From assembly GCA_036346225.1 (NCBI GenBank), contig JARFIW010001108.1, positions 3,060,501 through 3,124,500 on the forward strand: 64,000 nucleotides of DNA, read 5' to 3'. A program made the translations under genes and the position numbers. Shown in pieces: positions 12,462 to 23,917 of the stretch. Position 1 is the first letter of the stretch. Every line of letters begins with the position of its first letter. The stretch comes from Platerodrilus igneus (taxonomy: Eukaryota; Arthropoda; Insecta; Coleoptera; Lycidae). Below the pieces are notes generated by a model. The model had not been told where the DNA came from. It did no database searches and saw nothing but the letters and a program-made list of their open reading frames with translations.

Positions 12462-12854
12462 TAAATCAAGTCTGCCTTTATTAATTTAGATAGGCTAAGG
12501 TAGAACCACTTACTGAATTTTGGTAATACGGCTATAGCTGCGCAACAAATGCTATGTACAGTGTCTCTAACCACGGACGCTTGGCCGTATGAATTTCTGT
12601 AGTCTCTTCTCACCAGATCGAAGCGGAGTTTGTTGAATAGCTACAGCACTAAAACTGCTTTCAACCACTCCTTAAGCGTAACGCGTTTCTATTAACCCAA
12701 ACAATGACATATTTATTTTGAAGCGTGGCAGTCTACGCACGCAAAATAAATAACAATAACTATAATTAATTTTTCGAGCAGTGATAGGAACTCAAAATCA
12801 TATTTATAATGAGTTATGACCTACTTAATTCAACAAGAAAGAGTTCTAAGAAAT

Positions 12855-13075
12855 AATTTGTCTGGTTTAGAAAAATAATTCAAACATAGTAAACGAAAAT
12901 TAAATTGTTGGTTATGTTATAAAAAGAAAAATCAATCAGCGGTTTCGCTGTAGTTGCAGCTCATCAGATTAGTTCATTTCTTTTCGAACCAACAAAGTTC
13001 TCAAATTATACACGAATTATGGTGTATTAATAAGTACAAAAGATTTCCATCCGCTCTTTATACTTGAATAACAAC
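12855..13075 (-). repeat. Partial copy of the hammerhead-bearing repeat
   Basis: About 220 bp here align by eye with 13310-13530, in the same orientation and with scattered substitutions. It shares the GTTGGTT arm, the ribozyme core and the ACGAATTATGGTGTATTAAT block. The inverted partner present at 13.5 kb is missing here. It is probably a fragment or tandem neighbour of the same element. Confidence 0.8.
12908..12993 (-). ncRNA. Hammerhead ribozyme motif, copy 1
   Basis: On the minus strand, CTGATGA is followed by GCTG-CAACTA-CAGC, a perfect 4-bp stem II with a 6-nt loop, and then GAAA. These are the invariant hammerhead core elements in the right order and spacing. The cleavage-side segment reads CCGCTGATTG where copy 2 has CCGGTCATTG, so stem III and the cleavage site look damaged. 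The outer stem I arm is only partly complementary. I read this as a decayed self-cleaving RNA. Confidence 0.65.
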
Positions 13076-13350
13076 AACTAACTATCGGTGACTTCTTCAA
13101 ATCTCCTATAGGATAGTAAAGATGGCCATGCCAGATCAAATTTCATAACTAGTATAAAGCAACTAAGGTGGAAATGAAACAAATGACCAATTATCCATTG
13201 TAACATTAGCGGACTTTCTAGGAAAGTACTACACCCATTGTTAATCGAGTAGAGTTGGTCTACAGAAACTAATGCGTTTCTTGTTTAATATTAACAAATA
13301 ATTTTATCAGGTTAGAAAATAATTCAAGCATAATGAACGAAAATTAAATT

Positions 13351-13445
13351 GTTGGTTGTTTTACAAAGAGAAGAAAACCAATGACCGGTTTCGCGGTGGT
13401 TGCAGCTCATCAGATTGGCGCGTTTCTTTTTGCAAAACAACCAAC
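13351..13445 (-). ncRNA. Hammerhead ribozyme motif, copy 2 (most complete)
   Basis: Read on the minus strand: an outer arm GTTGGTTGTTTT pairs exactly with AAAACAACCAAC at the other end. Inside it CCAAT pairs with ATTGG (stem I). Between them lie CTGATGA, a stem II segment (GCTG ... CCGC, imperfect by one or two pairs), GAAA, a very short ACC/GGT stem III and the cleavage triplet GTC. This is a type I hammerhead layout with an extended stem I. A stem III this short with no loop would be expected to work best as a dimer. Self-cleavage just after GTC is predicted, not shown. Confidence 0.8.
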
Positions 13446-13571
13446 AAAGTTTTTAAATTATATACGAATTATGGTGTATTAATAAGTACAAAAGTTTTCC
13501 ATCCGTCCTCTATGCGGATGAAAATATTTTATAGTTATTAATACACCATAATTCGTATATAATTCAAGAAC

Positions 13572-13661
13572 GTTGGTGGTTGTTTTGCAAAAGGAAAAGC
13601 ACCAATCTGATGAGCTGTAACCGCAGCGCAACCAGTCATTAGCTTCTTTTTAAAACAGACT
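13572..13661 (+). ncRNA. Hammerhead ribozyme motif, copy 3
   Basis: On the plus strand CCAAT-CTGATGA is followed by GCTG-TAACCG-CAGC (perfect 4-bp stem II), then GCAA where the core needs GAAA, then CCAGTC and ATTAG. Stem I (CCAAT/ATTAG) keeps most pairs. The core A-to-C change after the conserved G should cripple cleavage. It is the mirror image of copy 2, so the two motifs point away from each other. Confidence 0.7.
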
Positions 13662-13838
13662 ATTTAATTTTCGTTCACTATACTTGAATTACTTTTCTAA
13701 ACCAGACAAAATTATTGTTACTATTAAGCAAGAAACGCATTATTTTCTGTCGCCCAACGTCCCGATTAACAGTAGATGTAGTTCTTGCTTAGAAAGTCCA
13801 CTAGTGTTGTAATGAGTAATCGGTCAATTGTTTCATTT

Positions 13839-14986
13839 ACAAAAAAAGTTCCATAAGAGAATTATTAAAATAAAATCATTGTGTAACCAAAGAGGCTTAA
13901 CCACTTCACATTTAAAGGGTGCACCAGATGTGCGGGAAAGAGGTTCTATGGAAATAATACTAAAAATACTAAAAATAACAAAAGTAAACATTTGAATGAC
14001 TGAAATATAAAAAAACTACTTTACATGGCCACTTACCTTGAAAAGCATGATCTGTTGTAATAATTAAAGGGAGTTATACCGTCTTGTCCCAGGGATCCTT
14101 TCGATTTTTTCTTACACGGAGGACGGAAGTCCCGGATAGGTTCATACTATATTACCAAATAATTGTTAACCAGTGCATGTGTAAAAATTGCAAAACCACT
14201 CGGATCTCGTTTTTCTAAAATTATAATTATTTTCAAATTGTAAGAAGAAAAAAAACTTCGTATCTCTCACAAACAATTGACAAGTGTAATAGTACCCTAA
14301 AATATAATAGCGAGCATTATACTTTTAGTTCAATTTATTAGCACAAAATCCACTTTATTTTTTTTATAATAACTTCGTTGAATTTGTTTGCAATGTCAAA
14401 AGGTTAGAACGTTACAAAAGGTTATCACTTCAGAGTATTATGCCAAGGAATGTAGGGAAACGTCGCGATAAGGTAAGGTGGGGAAACTAGAAACCCAATT
14501 TATTACATTTTAAATTAAAGAGGGAATGCCTTTGGTATTTGTAAAAAAATTTCAGGTTTTAGTTTTAGTTTAGTTTTAGTGCAAAAGCAGTTCTTGGGGA
14601 AGACTTCTTCGGAATATCACCTTTAAACACTTTTATCTTTTATTTGTTGCAGACTATTTTTTCTTTTAATGGAGTGTGGCCAACCTACTCTAAAAAATGA
14701 AGTAAGTGTGTCATACTACATATATTTTCATAAGCCTGTTTTCAATTTTAAGATGAATCCTATTTTTTTTAAGTAATGGGGTCAAATCAAAATGATACTA
14801 AATCTTAGTTTAACTTTATTATAAGTATTTTACAAAATCAATTGCTTCAATCGCCTAAATAAAAAAACAATTAAATACGTAACGTTGATATATTTAAAAT
14901 GTCAAAAAACTTATTTAAAAGTTTAAACTTTGGCAAAATGGCAAAATTCGTTTAGATATCTTTCTATATAAGGGATATTATATATA
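13839..14986. other. No feature recognised
   Basis: AT-rich sequence with homopolymer runs and a short TTTTAG-rich run near 14558-14580. There is no open frame with credible protein character and no match to other repeats in the window. Confidence 0.4.
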
Positions 14987-16994
14987 TTACTGTGATACCT
15001 GGGGGTCAAAAGGGCATTATGTATTCATTTTTGCAATTTACTTCGTGATTCGGCATGTGAAAATATAAATAAAAATTTTAAAACGCTTTTCAAATCGTTA
15101 GTGTAGAAATTAATAATTCTACTGTAATATTTTAGGAAGCTAAAAGTTAATTTTCATTATTGATAAGGTATTGGGTATATAAGATAGCATTTCAAATTTG
15201 ATAGTTATAAACATATTTTAACAGTCGTATTTAAGCATAAGAATATTTACCAAAAGCTATTAGAACTTCAAAGGGCAGAAGCCAGCATCTAAATTTCATA
15301 TTATAAACTAATTTAACTTTTATAGCAAAGGTAGAGGTATGTTTTCAAAAGCGTTTCTATGATTTAAAATCGTTTAGTTTGCAAGAAAGGTTGGCCGTTA
15401 GATTATTTACGAGAAGTTGTGAAAGTGTTTTGAAACAGCCTTCCTGGTATTAAATTAAATAAACAAGGAACCCTAGCAATTTCGGTGTAGTTTTAATTAA
15501 AGGAAAAAACGTTGCACAAATAAAATGCAAATACTAGGTTACCGCTGTCAGTTAAGGATAGATTTATAGTCTTGTTAAAAAGATATGAAGCTTGAGTTTA
15601 AGTGATTTCGTCAGATACAACAAAACTTACAAACAAGAAAACAAGGAGAGATTATTAGATAGAATATGTACAAGTGAGATTAAACGTAGATTAAACGTTA
15701 ACGTTCGTTGGCAACGAGAAAGGCAGATGAAGTAAAGGATAGTTGCTATAGCGTGTATGTTACAACGAAATGAGGATAACACGTGTTATGAATATAAGTA
15801 GTGGAGTGAAAACAAATAGGTGGTTATGCAAGGTGGAGTGAGTACAAAGCAAGAGAGAGGTATTTTTGGGGCGTAGGTTGAAGTAAGATAGAGACTACAT
15901 ATGTTGCAATAGGGCGTATTTTAAACGGTTACTTTGTGAGTTGGGATGAATATACAAAAGTGAGATTATTGAAATTTGACGAAAATCGGTTAGTTAAGCG
16001 TGCGTGTTGGTGATGTTCAAGTGATTTTCAAAGAGTGAGTTGCGGTTGGAAAATAAATACGGAGAAAGGTCTACGTAAGCTTGTTGGTGTGAGGGACAAT
16101 TTCTAAAATTTCGGTGGCGGTTGGAGTTGTTTGTGTACGTTAGTGAGAGTGTTTTAAGTATTGCTTTTTATTCCTTATGTGTATAAACTGGTGTTTAATG
16201 ACTTTTGTGCATTGTGGGTATAATTTATGAACAAAAAGGACAAACTTGGAAAGAGTTAGAGATTGAATTTTTTTTTGTTGTATTATTTTACTGTAATTTT
16301 ATGTGGGAATTTATGTTAAAAAAAATGGTTTAGGATATTAATCATATTTGTTGTGTTTGTACAAAGTAAAAGGGACTTTTTGCTGTTTGATGTGCGAAAA
16401 GTAGCAAGAGAGGTTAAGGTTTTACTAGAAGTTCTTATTAAACCAAGGTTAAAGTAAAACATGTGGTAAAGCCCTGTTACTTTCTCGGATAATCAATTGG
16501 AAATAATTAATCTGGGGAATTATTGATCTCGAAATGTATTATTTAAAAAAGGAGATGTATATAATGTATAAATAATGTGTAAACGAGGAGTTTATTTGTG
16601 AATTGGCGTGTATTTTTCTCCGAGTATGTAATAAATGTATGTGATTTACCGTAGCAGCTATTTGTTTTTGTAGTTAGTTGAATTGCAGAAAGCAGCTGAG
16701 CAGCTGTGGCAACACTTCATTGCGAAGCTGAAATTTTTAAACTTTTTAGGTATATAAGCACTACACCACTTTACTAGCAGTGGCTTTTGCAGCATTTTTG
16801 GCGCCCAAATCGTGGGGCACGAGTAGTAGAATGTTTAACGTTTAGAGGCTGTTTTCGCAATATTTTAGCGCCTAGAAGGTGGGCTTTTTTGTATTATTGA
16901 GTGACGCCCAGCAACAGCTTTCGCAGTATTTTTGGCGCCCAATTCGTGGGGCCGTAGTTGTAGTATTTTAGAGTTTTTTTCAAGCAGCTCGCAG

Positions 16995-16997
<3 letters not shown>
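14987..16997 (+). mobile_element. Putative LTR of a related LTR element, 2.0 kb
   Basis: It begins TTACTGTGATACC after an AT run and ends CGCAGTAA against the next AT tract, giving a 6-bp terminal inverted repeat (TTACTG/CAGTAA). The start matches the TTGCTGTGATA-type starts of the other LTRs. Near its right end it contains tRNA-Lys-type primer-binding-site sequences, which belong just outside an LTR, so the right part may be LTR edge plus leader, duplicated. No coding interior or second LTR is present. It is likely a solo or truncated copy. Confidence 0.55.
16785..16997 (+). repeat. Tandem repeat of LTR edge plus primer-binding site
   Basis: Units of about 65-75 bp each start with a form of CTTTCGCAGTA followed by a primer-site motif. 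The first (16799-16818) reads TGGCGCCCAAATCGTGGGGC, the second is degraded (16866-16884), the third (16933-16952) reads TGGCGCCCAATTCGTGGGGC, and a fourth stops after CTCGCAGTAA. Two of the three contain the whole tRNA-Lys primer site apart from a 2-bp insertion. Confidence 0.75.

Positions 16998-17036
<39 letters not shown>
16998..17036. repeat. (AT)n microsatellite
   Basis: A pure AT tract between two repeat blocks. Confidence 0.9.
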
Positions 17037-17038
<2 letters not shown>

Positions 17039-18684
17039 TTATGCTCCACCCCCGCTTTTTTTATTATTATTTTTAATTTTATGATTATATATGATATGAA
17101 AATATTTACTTTATATTCCGTGCTTTATCTACGTTTGGTTGGTTTATAAAACAAAACTGTATTAATATGCCTCGACTATTGGAAACTCGCCTTCCCAGGG
17201 TATCCACCTACTTACCGTGGGTTCAGTGGTAAGTAGATGTGCAATGCACCAACCAAACAGCACTACCTTTATTTTTGTACCTGTAATCTTTTACTTGTAT
17301 ATGCCAAAATTTTAATAACAGATCCACGTAGCCTTGTGCCAAATAAATTAATATTACCAATTTTTGACTTTGACGTTCAAAACACACAGTACTAACCTGA
17401 TTTAACACGTCGCTGTCGGCCTCTATGAAAACTGGCTTAAAAATCTCACTCGCCGTATGCGTCTTTACAATGCGTGGCACTATCACTATGAAAGATCTGC
17501 TGTCCAGATTCCAGGTTTCTTTAAATTAATTTTGCTATCCCCAAATCTAAAATAAATATGACCAAATTTAGAATTTTGACTACCTTTTAATTTGACTTCC
17601 CCTGCGCTAATTTTCCTGGTGTTGAATCTTCGTTACTCGTACTAATCTTCCTGTTACTCCAATGCTTTCCTTTTTCAAATCTGCTCGTTCTAATTCACTG
17701 CTTTCTTCTTAAGTCCACTCTTTCCAATTCACTGCTATCCTCTAATTACCATTCAATACCATTCTATCCATAATACCATATCCAAATCTATTCCATTAAT
17801 ATCGCCTTCAGTTTCATAGATCCCATTCAATGCCTTTCTGCCTATATCAATCTCGTTCCAATATCCAACTATTTATTCCGCCTTTTTCAATCTCACTAAT
17901 CCACTCTTATCACTTTATTACTTCGTCGTTACTATTATTTAATTATTTCTCTCACTTATCAGTACTCTTCTGTATATCAATTAAACTCGTAAACTTTTCA
18001 AAAACATTTATTAACTCTTTATATTCAAAATATAGCGCAGTTTACAAAAATACGTCTTACTACCCAAAATATTTATAAATCGACTTCTTGTTTATCTTTT
18101 CCTAGGTGATTATTACAATTAAAATATGCCTACTCTTTAATACATTTTATACAAATTCCATCCAATAAAATCGTCCCAACAAGTTCGTGTCACTAATACC
18201 TTATAATCTTTCTTTTACACTTTCCTTTTTTGTATATAAATGTTCGATTATTGGTCCCTAATATCGCACAACCCTTCAATCATATTTGACAATACTTTTA
18301 CTTATAATTTTGATATTACATGTTTGTCCAAAGGTTGATTCTACTAAAATAAATGCCGAAATGTTACACGTATAAACCTGGATCTGTGTGGTTAATAGTG
18401 TACTTCTACAGACGCATCCGGTTTCTCGATTAGCAAAAGTACATTCTATGGCTCATTAATATACAACTCAGTGTAAATCCTTGAATACTGTGCTTTATCA
18501 CGTCATCAAGTCATTGTTTTTTACGTCTTGGCACTTATACTTTGACTATTATACTCCAAATACTTTAACGTTTGTAAAGTACGGCAAACATAAATTTTCA
18601 GTTACGGGTTCTGATATTTGGCTTTCTTTGGCATACACTACCTTCATATAAATAACCTTTATAACCTTTTTCTCTTACTAACAC

Positions 18685-18689
<5 letters not shown>
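17037..18689 (-). mobile_element. Dispersed 1.65-kb repeat, copy 1
   Basis: It runs from TTCTTATGCTCCACC to AACACTTTAA and aligns end to end with 26131-27794 in the same orientation, with many substitutions and small indels. AT tracts flank both copies. No protein is encoded; small open frames such as 17830-18078 are not maintained in the second copy. On the minus strand its end (GGGTGGAGCATAAGAA) is loosely like the ends of the LTRs at 1.3-8.4 kb, so it may be a solo LTR of another family. The family is not recognised, and the strand given is a guess. Confidence 0.7.

Positions 18690-18722
<33 letters not shown>
18689..18722. repeat. (AT)n microsatellite
   Basis: A pure AT tract at the right edge of the dispersed repeat. 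Confidence 0.9.
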
Positions 18723-18726
<4 letters not shown>

Positions 18727-18779
18727 AATAGCAATGGTTGTGGAATAATTGTACAAATTTCAATGGATTAATAAGTAAG

Positions 18780-20787
18780 CATTTATGGTTCTTCTGGCCA
18801 TTTTTAGCCATTACATTTTCCACATTTAACCATACGTTGTACAGTTACTTCATTCCCTTCTAATTTTGTTACCTGTGCAGGATAGTGTTTATCATCACAA
18901 CGTACAACAATATAATCATTAATAATAACATCAATGGATTTTTTTGTCCTCATCGTCAATCGAATCATATATGATTGGCACACTCGATTCACTAGAAGAC
19001 GATGTATTACACACTTTCTTCCTGTTAATCTGTTTATCGGAGTTCTGTTTTTCGCTAGCTTCTTTTTTAAAAACACGCTTCTTTTTAGTTTTTCGACCAA
19101 TAAAGCTTCTTTTTTCTTTTTTTCTTCATTTATTAAATTTGCTAATTATTCTGCTGTAGTAATTATTTCGGCATTCTCACAGATTCTTTTTTTTTGTAGT
19201 TTTTGGTGTAGTGCCACTTTTACTCTTCTCTACACAACTAAACAGAATAGCTTCAAATGTCTTGGTTGATGCATGTCTTTGCTATAATCTGGGTAGTATC
19301 AATTTTAGAACATGCATTTTTTTTTGTGGTCAGTATTAGTCGATGCAGCTTCTATAATAGCAAGTTCAATCTCTTCTTCGATGTTCTGTCGAATGGTCTC
19401 ATAAACGTCTGTATTTATATTTCTTTCATTTTCTGTATTTGAGTTGTCTGCTTCGTTTGACTGCAATGCAGTATTATTAGGTAGTGCACAGAGTTTGATT
19501 TTTTTTCTTTTTAATAAATATTACTTATATTCTTTAATATGTTCTGGTTTGAATACATCTTCTTTAATGACATATTATTTACAGAATTCCTTTTCTTTAG
19601 TGAACATGTTTCATCATAGATTCCAATTGCTTTGAATCTATTTTTAATCACATCTATTTCCAAATTTTCATAAACTCTATTTAAAATTGCAAAAAAGATT
19701 GGTTTGCCATGGATTACTTCTTTGCGCTTCACAATTTCTTTCCCACCCATTTTTGAAAAATTTGAATATAGTAACATCTAAGGGCTATAAACATGTGTAT
19801 TATGGGGATGAGGTTTTATAATCGTAATTTGATTTTCAAGAGCGGCTTGAGTAAGATCAGGAAAAATAAGGGTAGAATGCTCATCATACAACAACAGTAA
19901 TGACCTTTCAGCAAGTATATCTGGTAAGAAACACTTTTTAAACCAGTTTGTAAATACACGTGATTCCAACCATCTTACCTTTGTTGCCGCGTAAAACGTC
20001 TTCTCAGATTTATTAATATTTAACTAGACCTCTAAAATATTTTTTCCTTTAAATATTGCCAGAGAGATAATCTTCTCCCTCGCAGCAGAACAACAAATTA
20101 GTACTGACCTTTCTCCTTTCCTGGTGAGCTAATCATTCAAGCACTTTTTACACTTTTGGCACCTACCACTTTAACCGTGCTAGGATCATGAGAAAAACTT
20201 ACTCATTCAAATTAAAAATTAAATTAGGTTTATTATGAAGATTAGGGTCTTCAATAGTTTGACATAGTAAGTCATAAATCCAATAAATCACAAACGGGTT
20301 AATCTGACTCATTCTTGCACATTCTACTCCTTGAGATTTTTTAAGACAATTGCGAGAACCAGTTCTCTCCTGGTTTACCATCTTTAAATTTAGTTTTAAT
20401 GTCATTTCCATTAACATACATTTGTACAACATCAAAAACTTCTTCGCTTGGCAAACCAAATCCCCATTTCACCATGGTTATTATGCATTCGGCTAAGCAA
20501 GCTTTGACTTCGAATAACAAATTCGTGTTGCAACCATCGCTAATACCTTTAGCTGCTGTGGGTCCCTTATTACTTCTAGTCCCGGCAGGACGAGGATTGT
20601 TATAAGCTATGGCAATGCTCTTGACTGTTTTTGAGCTACTTTTAATACTATTTATTGCTCTCGCTAAGGCATGTACAACTGATCGCTCACCATCTGCCCC
20701 CCTTTGTGTCGTTCTAATATAAGTACGAGACCTTTTCCCTAGAATAAGAAAAAGGCCTTCACAATTTGTTAAAAAGGTTGAGTGCAT
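18780..20787 (-). pseudogene. Pogo/CENP-B-like transposase, decayed
   Basis: Fragments in several minus-strand frames line up as one transposase. The N-terminal part (from about 20727, RTYIRTTQRG) has a Psq/CENP-B-type helix-turn-helix, then a WGFGLPSEEV segment and a GKPGENWF motif. The DDE_1 domain follows. The first catalytic site reads FNLNE near 20205, where the family has NLDE, so Asp is Asn. YDEHST near 19885 holds the second Asp, and a PLDV segment near 19765 the third. The C-terminal part (19100-18804) has YPAQVTKLEGNEVTV, typical of the tail of insect pogo-like proteins. Stops and at least four frame changes make it dead. I could not define inverted repeats or a TA duplication. Confidence 0.8.
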
Positions 20788-22440
20788 CAGTCCAGTTCCA
20801 ACTACCCCAGCAAATAGAGCCCACTTACTCCATTTTGGGAAAAGCAGGCCATCTTTTTCATAACCTCAGAAAATTAAAATAGTTCTTTTAGCCATGGATG
20901 CAATGAAAAGTATATTATAAACACTTAATATTTTCATAAAATATTGGCACTACACCAATTTTGCTGTGCAGTGTAAATATTTAAAGGAAGCTTTGCACAA
21001 AGTTGCACTAGCTAAAAATCCGTTATTATAGTTTGGCAGCATACTTGACAACAGCAAAAGTTGTTTCGTGGAGTATAACTGGAGTAGAGACTCCCGGAGT
21101 TAGTGTTCCATTTACTCCATCTTATCTTACTCCATTTATTTGGTTCTTGCAAAGTTTCATATTGAACTCCTTTTTAGGAGACAAAAGCAGATACGCTCAT
21201 CGACCTAGTAAGGAATAATTTATTCTAAAATAGATCTGAACAAATTCATAAATATTTTCACTTCGATGTTAACAAATCGATCTAAATAATAAGTTTGGCA
21301 GAGTACAATTGCTAATAACCTAACTCGCATGTTATTTTCATCAATAGGATCTTTGTTTTCTTTGGCACCGTGGTATACGGTTCATTGTCGGTAAAATTTT
21401 TTTCCATAACGAAGATTGGGTGAAGCGATATGAACCTCATTTGCATATCTAGTTCGTTCGAATGAAAAATGGGTTAACTTTCCATTCCTTTTCGAGTAAA
21501 AAGTTAGATCCGGCAACTGGAAGTGGCCTTTATGTTAGAAACAGAGAGATGATGGTTCGGATCGTTATACTATTACATGCTGTTGATTTTTGAAGTTAAT
21601 TTAGGAGTTCATGTATTTATATAAATATGATCGGCAAGAGAATTAAATCATAGAAAGGTTCTATCAATTTAAGTTCAAAAGTTCTACTGTGGTAGGAGTA
21701 TAAATTATTCTGCTCGATTTTAAGGGTCTTCGATTTGCTGATTAGGATATTTGCTTGAAATTCCCTTTGTAGGATTGTTTTTCATCTCGAATATGAGTAC
21801 TCAATATTTTATAAAGCTTCTTATTGAGTGAAAGGAAATTGTGCCAATAAAGCTCTTGGCTGCTGACGAAAAAACATTTTGCGTCATCAGTAACAAATTG
21901 ACAAAGGAACTACAGATTTTTTATTACCAAAGGTTTTATTAACTAAAAGTCGTAAATGTCGAATATTTATTCGAGGTCAGCAGTATGCAATTGTAATCTT
22001 AAGGACGCTTGGTTTCTCCAAATTGCTGCTGAAAACGTAATTTAAGATTGAGAATGCTTGAAATGATACGTATGTGGAGTTAGCACATCAAACTTTAGTT
22101 TTCAATTCCTTTGATTTAAGTTCCAACTTATTTTAGAAGAGTATAAAGGTCCTTGCATACTAATAAAAAGAGTTCACCTGTTTAACAGTTCTTAAATATC
22201 AAGTAAAGAATTTCAGGTCGAATAGTTCTGAACAGATCATTCGATGTCGTTTGACAAATACTAGATAGAGTTCCTAATACATAAAGATATTTCGATTTTT
22301 TCGAAACAGTTGAAAAACTAAACAACTTCAAAAATTGGACATAGAATTCGAATAGTTCTGGATAGGCCGTCTGATTTCTTTCGATAGGTTGAATTCCTGA
22401 TACAAGAAAACTTATATCCATATGATAGTTAAAATATTAT
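20788..22440. other. No feature recognised upstream of the pogo relic
   Basis: The first few hundred bases may be 5' non-coding sequence of the pogo element: a TACTCCATTT-type phrase occurs at about 20828 and again near 21115-21140. The rest is AT-rich with no credible gene. Confidence 0.35.
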
Positions 22441-22469
22441 TAAAGGTTACAATGAAGTAGATCTCTGAC

Positions 22470-23400
22470 GTTCAGTAACTACAGTTACTGAAGAATCGCT
22501 TTCCACCCTCATAATATCTTTTAGAACATCTAGAATATCATGCTAAGCTGCACTCAAAACTCTAAAGATCTCTTAAAAAATTTTGTTCGAAAACTAAGTC
22601 AAATTCTGTTGACCTGACTTTTAGATGGAATAAGTTGTAAACGGGTGGCCGAATTGCTTTTGACCAGTGTAATTTCGTTTTCGAACTTTTAGATTGCTAT
22701 CCGAAACTGCCCTTAGAACTTCCAATAATAAATGTTCTTCAGAACTTATGCCAAATTTCGTTCTACGGATCGTCAGGCGGAATAAGTTCTAAACGGTATG
22801 TCAGGTTGCTTTGACCCTAATAATCTTTTAAAGCTTTCAGAATGCTATCCAAAACTGTTCTCAGAACTCCTGGGAACTCATTTCGTTCAACACTTAAGTC
22901 AAATTTTGTTCAACGGATCTTCAGGCGGTGTAAGTTATAAACCATATGCAGAATTGCATTCGACCCTAATAATAGCTTATATATCTCTTACAATGTTAAC
23001 CAAAACGTCCCTAAAACCTTCTGAAAACTCAAAATTTTTGTTAAGCACATAAGCCAAATTTCGCTCACCGGACCTTCGGGCGGAATAAGTTCCTAACAGT
23101 TGGTAGGACCGCATTCGACCCTAATTATCCATTTAAAACTCTTAGAATGCTGTCCAAAACTACCCTTAGAACTCCTGAAAAATCTTATAAAAATGTTGTT
23201 GAGGATTGCCAAATTACACTCACAGGATGTTTAAAGTGGAACAAGTTCTAAATGATTCGTTAGATTGCTTTCGACTCTCAATTTATTTTTTAATTTTTGG
23301 AATGCCATCCAAAACTACCATCAGAACACGAAAATTCTTAAAAAGTTTAGTTTAGAACGTAAATCAAATTTTGCTCACCAGATATTCATACGGTGAACAA
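22470..23400. repeat. Divergent ~153-bp tandem satellite, about six units
   Basis: A landmark like GGCGGAATAAGTTCTAAACG recurs near 22623, 22775, 22923, 23078, 23234 and 23389, giving spacings of 148-156 bp. Each unit also holds TCGACCCTAATAAT, AGAATGCTATCCAAAACT, an AGAACTCCTG-type stretch and AAGCCAAATTTCG. Units differ a great deal, so the array is old. Confidence 0.85.
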
Positions 23401-23486
23401 AATTTTATTTAAGTTTTAAACTAAACTTTTTTAAGGTTTCTCGTGTTCTGAGGGTAGTTTTAGATAGTATTCCAAAAGTTCAAAAA
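23290..23486. repeat. Inverted repeat closing the satellite array
   Basis: The last satellite unit (23290-23385) is followed after a loop of about 15 bp by its inverted copy (23400-23486). Matching blocks include CCAAAACTACC/GGGTAGTTTTAG and AAAAAGTTTAGTTTA/TAAACTAAACTTTTT. The result is a foldable hairpin of about 90-bp arms. Confidence 0.85.
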
Positions 23487-23855
23487 ATGGAATAAGCTGT
23501 TACTATTATTTTTTTAGAACTCGTATAATACTCTTATAATACAAAAGTATTTGTTGTAGGTTTTGGAATAAAGTCGCTTATAAAATTAAACACGAAAGTT
23601 AAATACGTACCATTTGTAATAGTTGTCAAATAACTTATTTGACAATCCATCCCAATATAAAAATTTTGTTAGACCAAAGTAGTACTTGAAAATTAATTTT
23701 ATTTTAGTTTTAATACATTGCCACTTTACTTTAATAAATTATATTTCACCTTTCTAATACCTCTCTTTGTGTTGAAGACACTAAAATAACTTTATCAAGA
23801 AATAAATCGAAGATTAAGGTGTAAATTACCACCGAAACGTACGATATATTAAGAA

Positions 23856-23856
<1 letters not shown>

Positions 23857-23901
<45 letters not shown>

Positions 23902-23917
23902 TATATATATATATATT
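23857..23917. repeat. (AT)n microsatellite, interrupted
   Basis: An AT tract with one short interruption. It is followed by TTGATGTGATAATG, which loosely resembles the LTR start motif seen at 8.4, 10.4 and 15.0 kb. Confidence 0.85.

Larger units (their letters stand above)
13172..13838. mobile_element. Foldback element with hammerhead ribozymes in both arms
   Basis: Two arms of about 320-330 bp (13172-13502 and 13517-13838) are inverted copies of each other with moderate divergence, meeting at a short centre near 13503-13517. Shared blocks, in order from the outside, are the AAATGAAACAA terminus, GGACTTTCTA, ATGCGTTTCTTG, TTTAGAAAA/TTAGAAAA, the ribozyme and the ACGAATTATGGTG block. No protein is encoded. 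Hammerhead motifs in dispersed animal repeats are known mainly from Penelope-like elements and related retroelements. I see no Penelope RT or GIY-YIG domain in the window, so this would be a nonautonomous derivative; that assignment is inferred. Confidence 0.75.
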
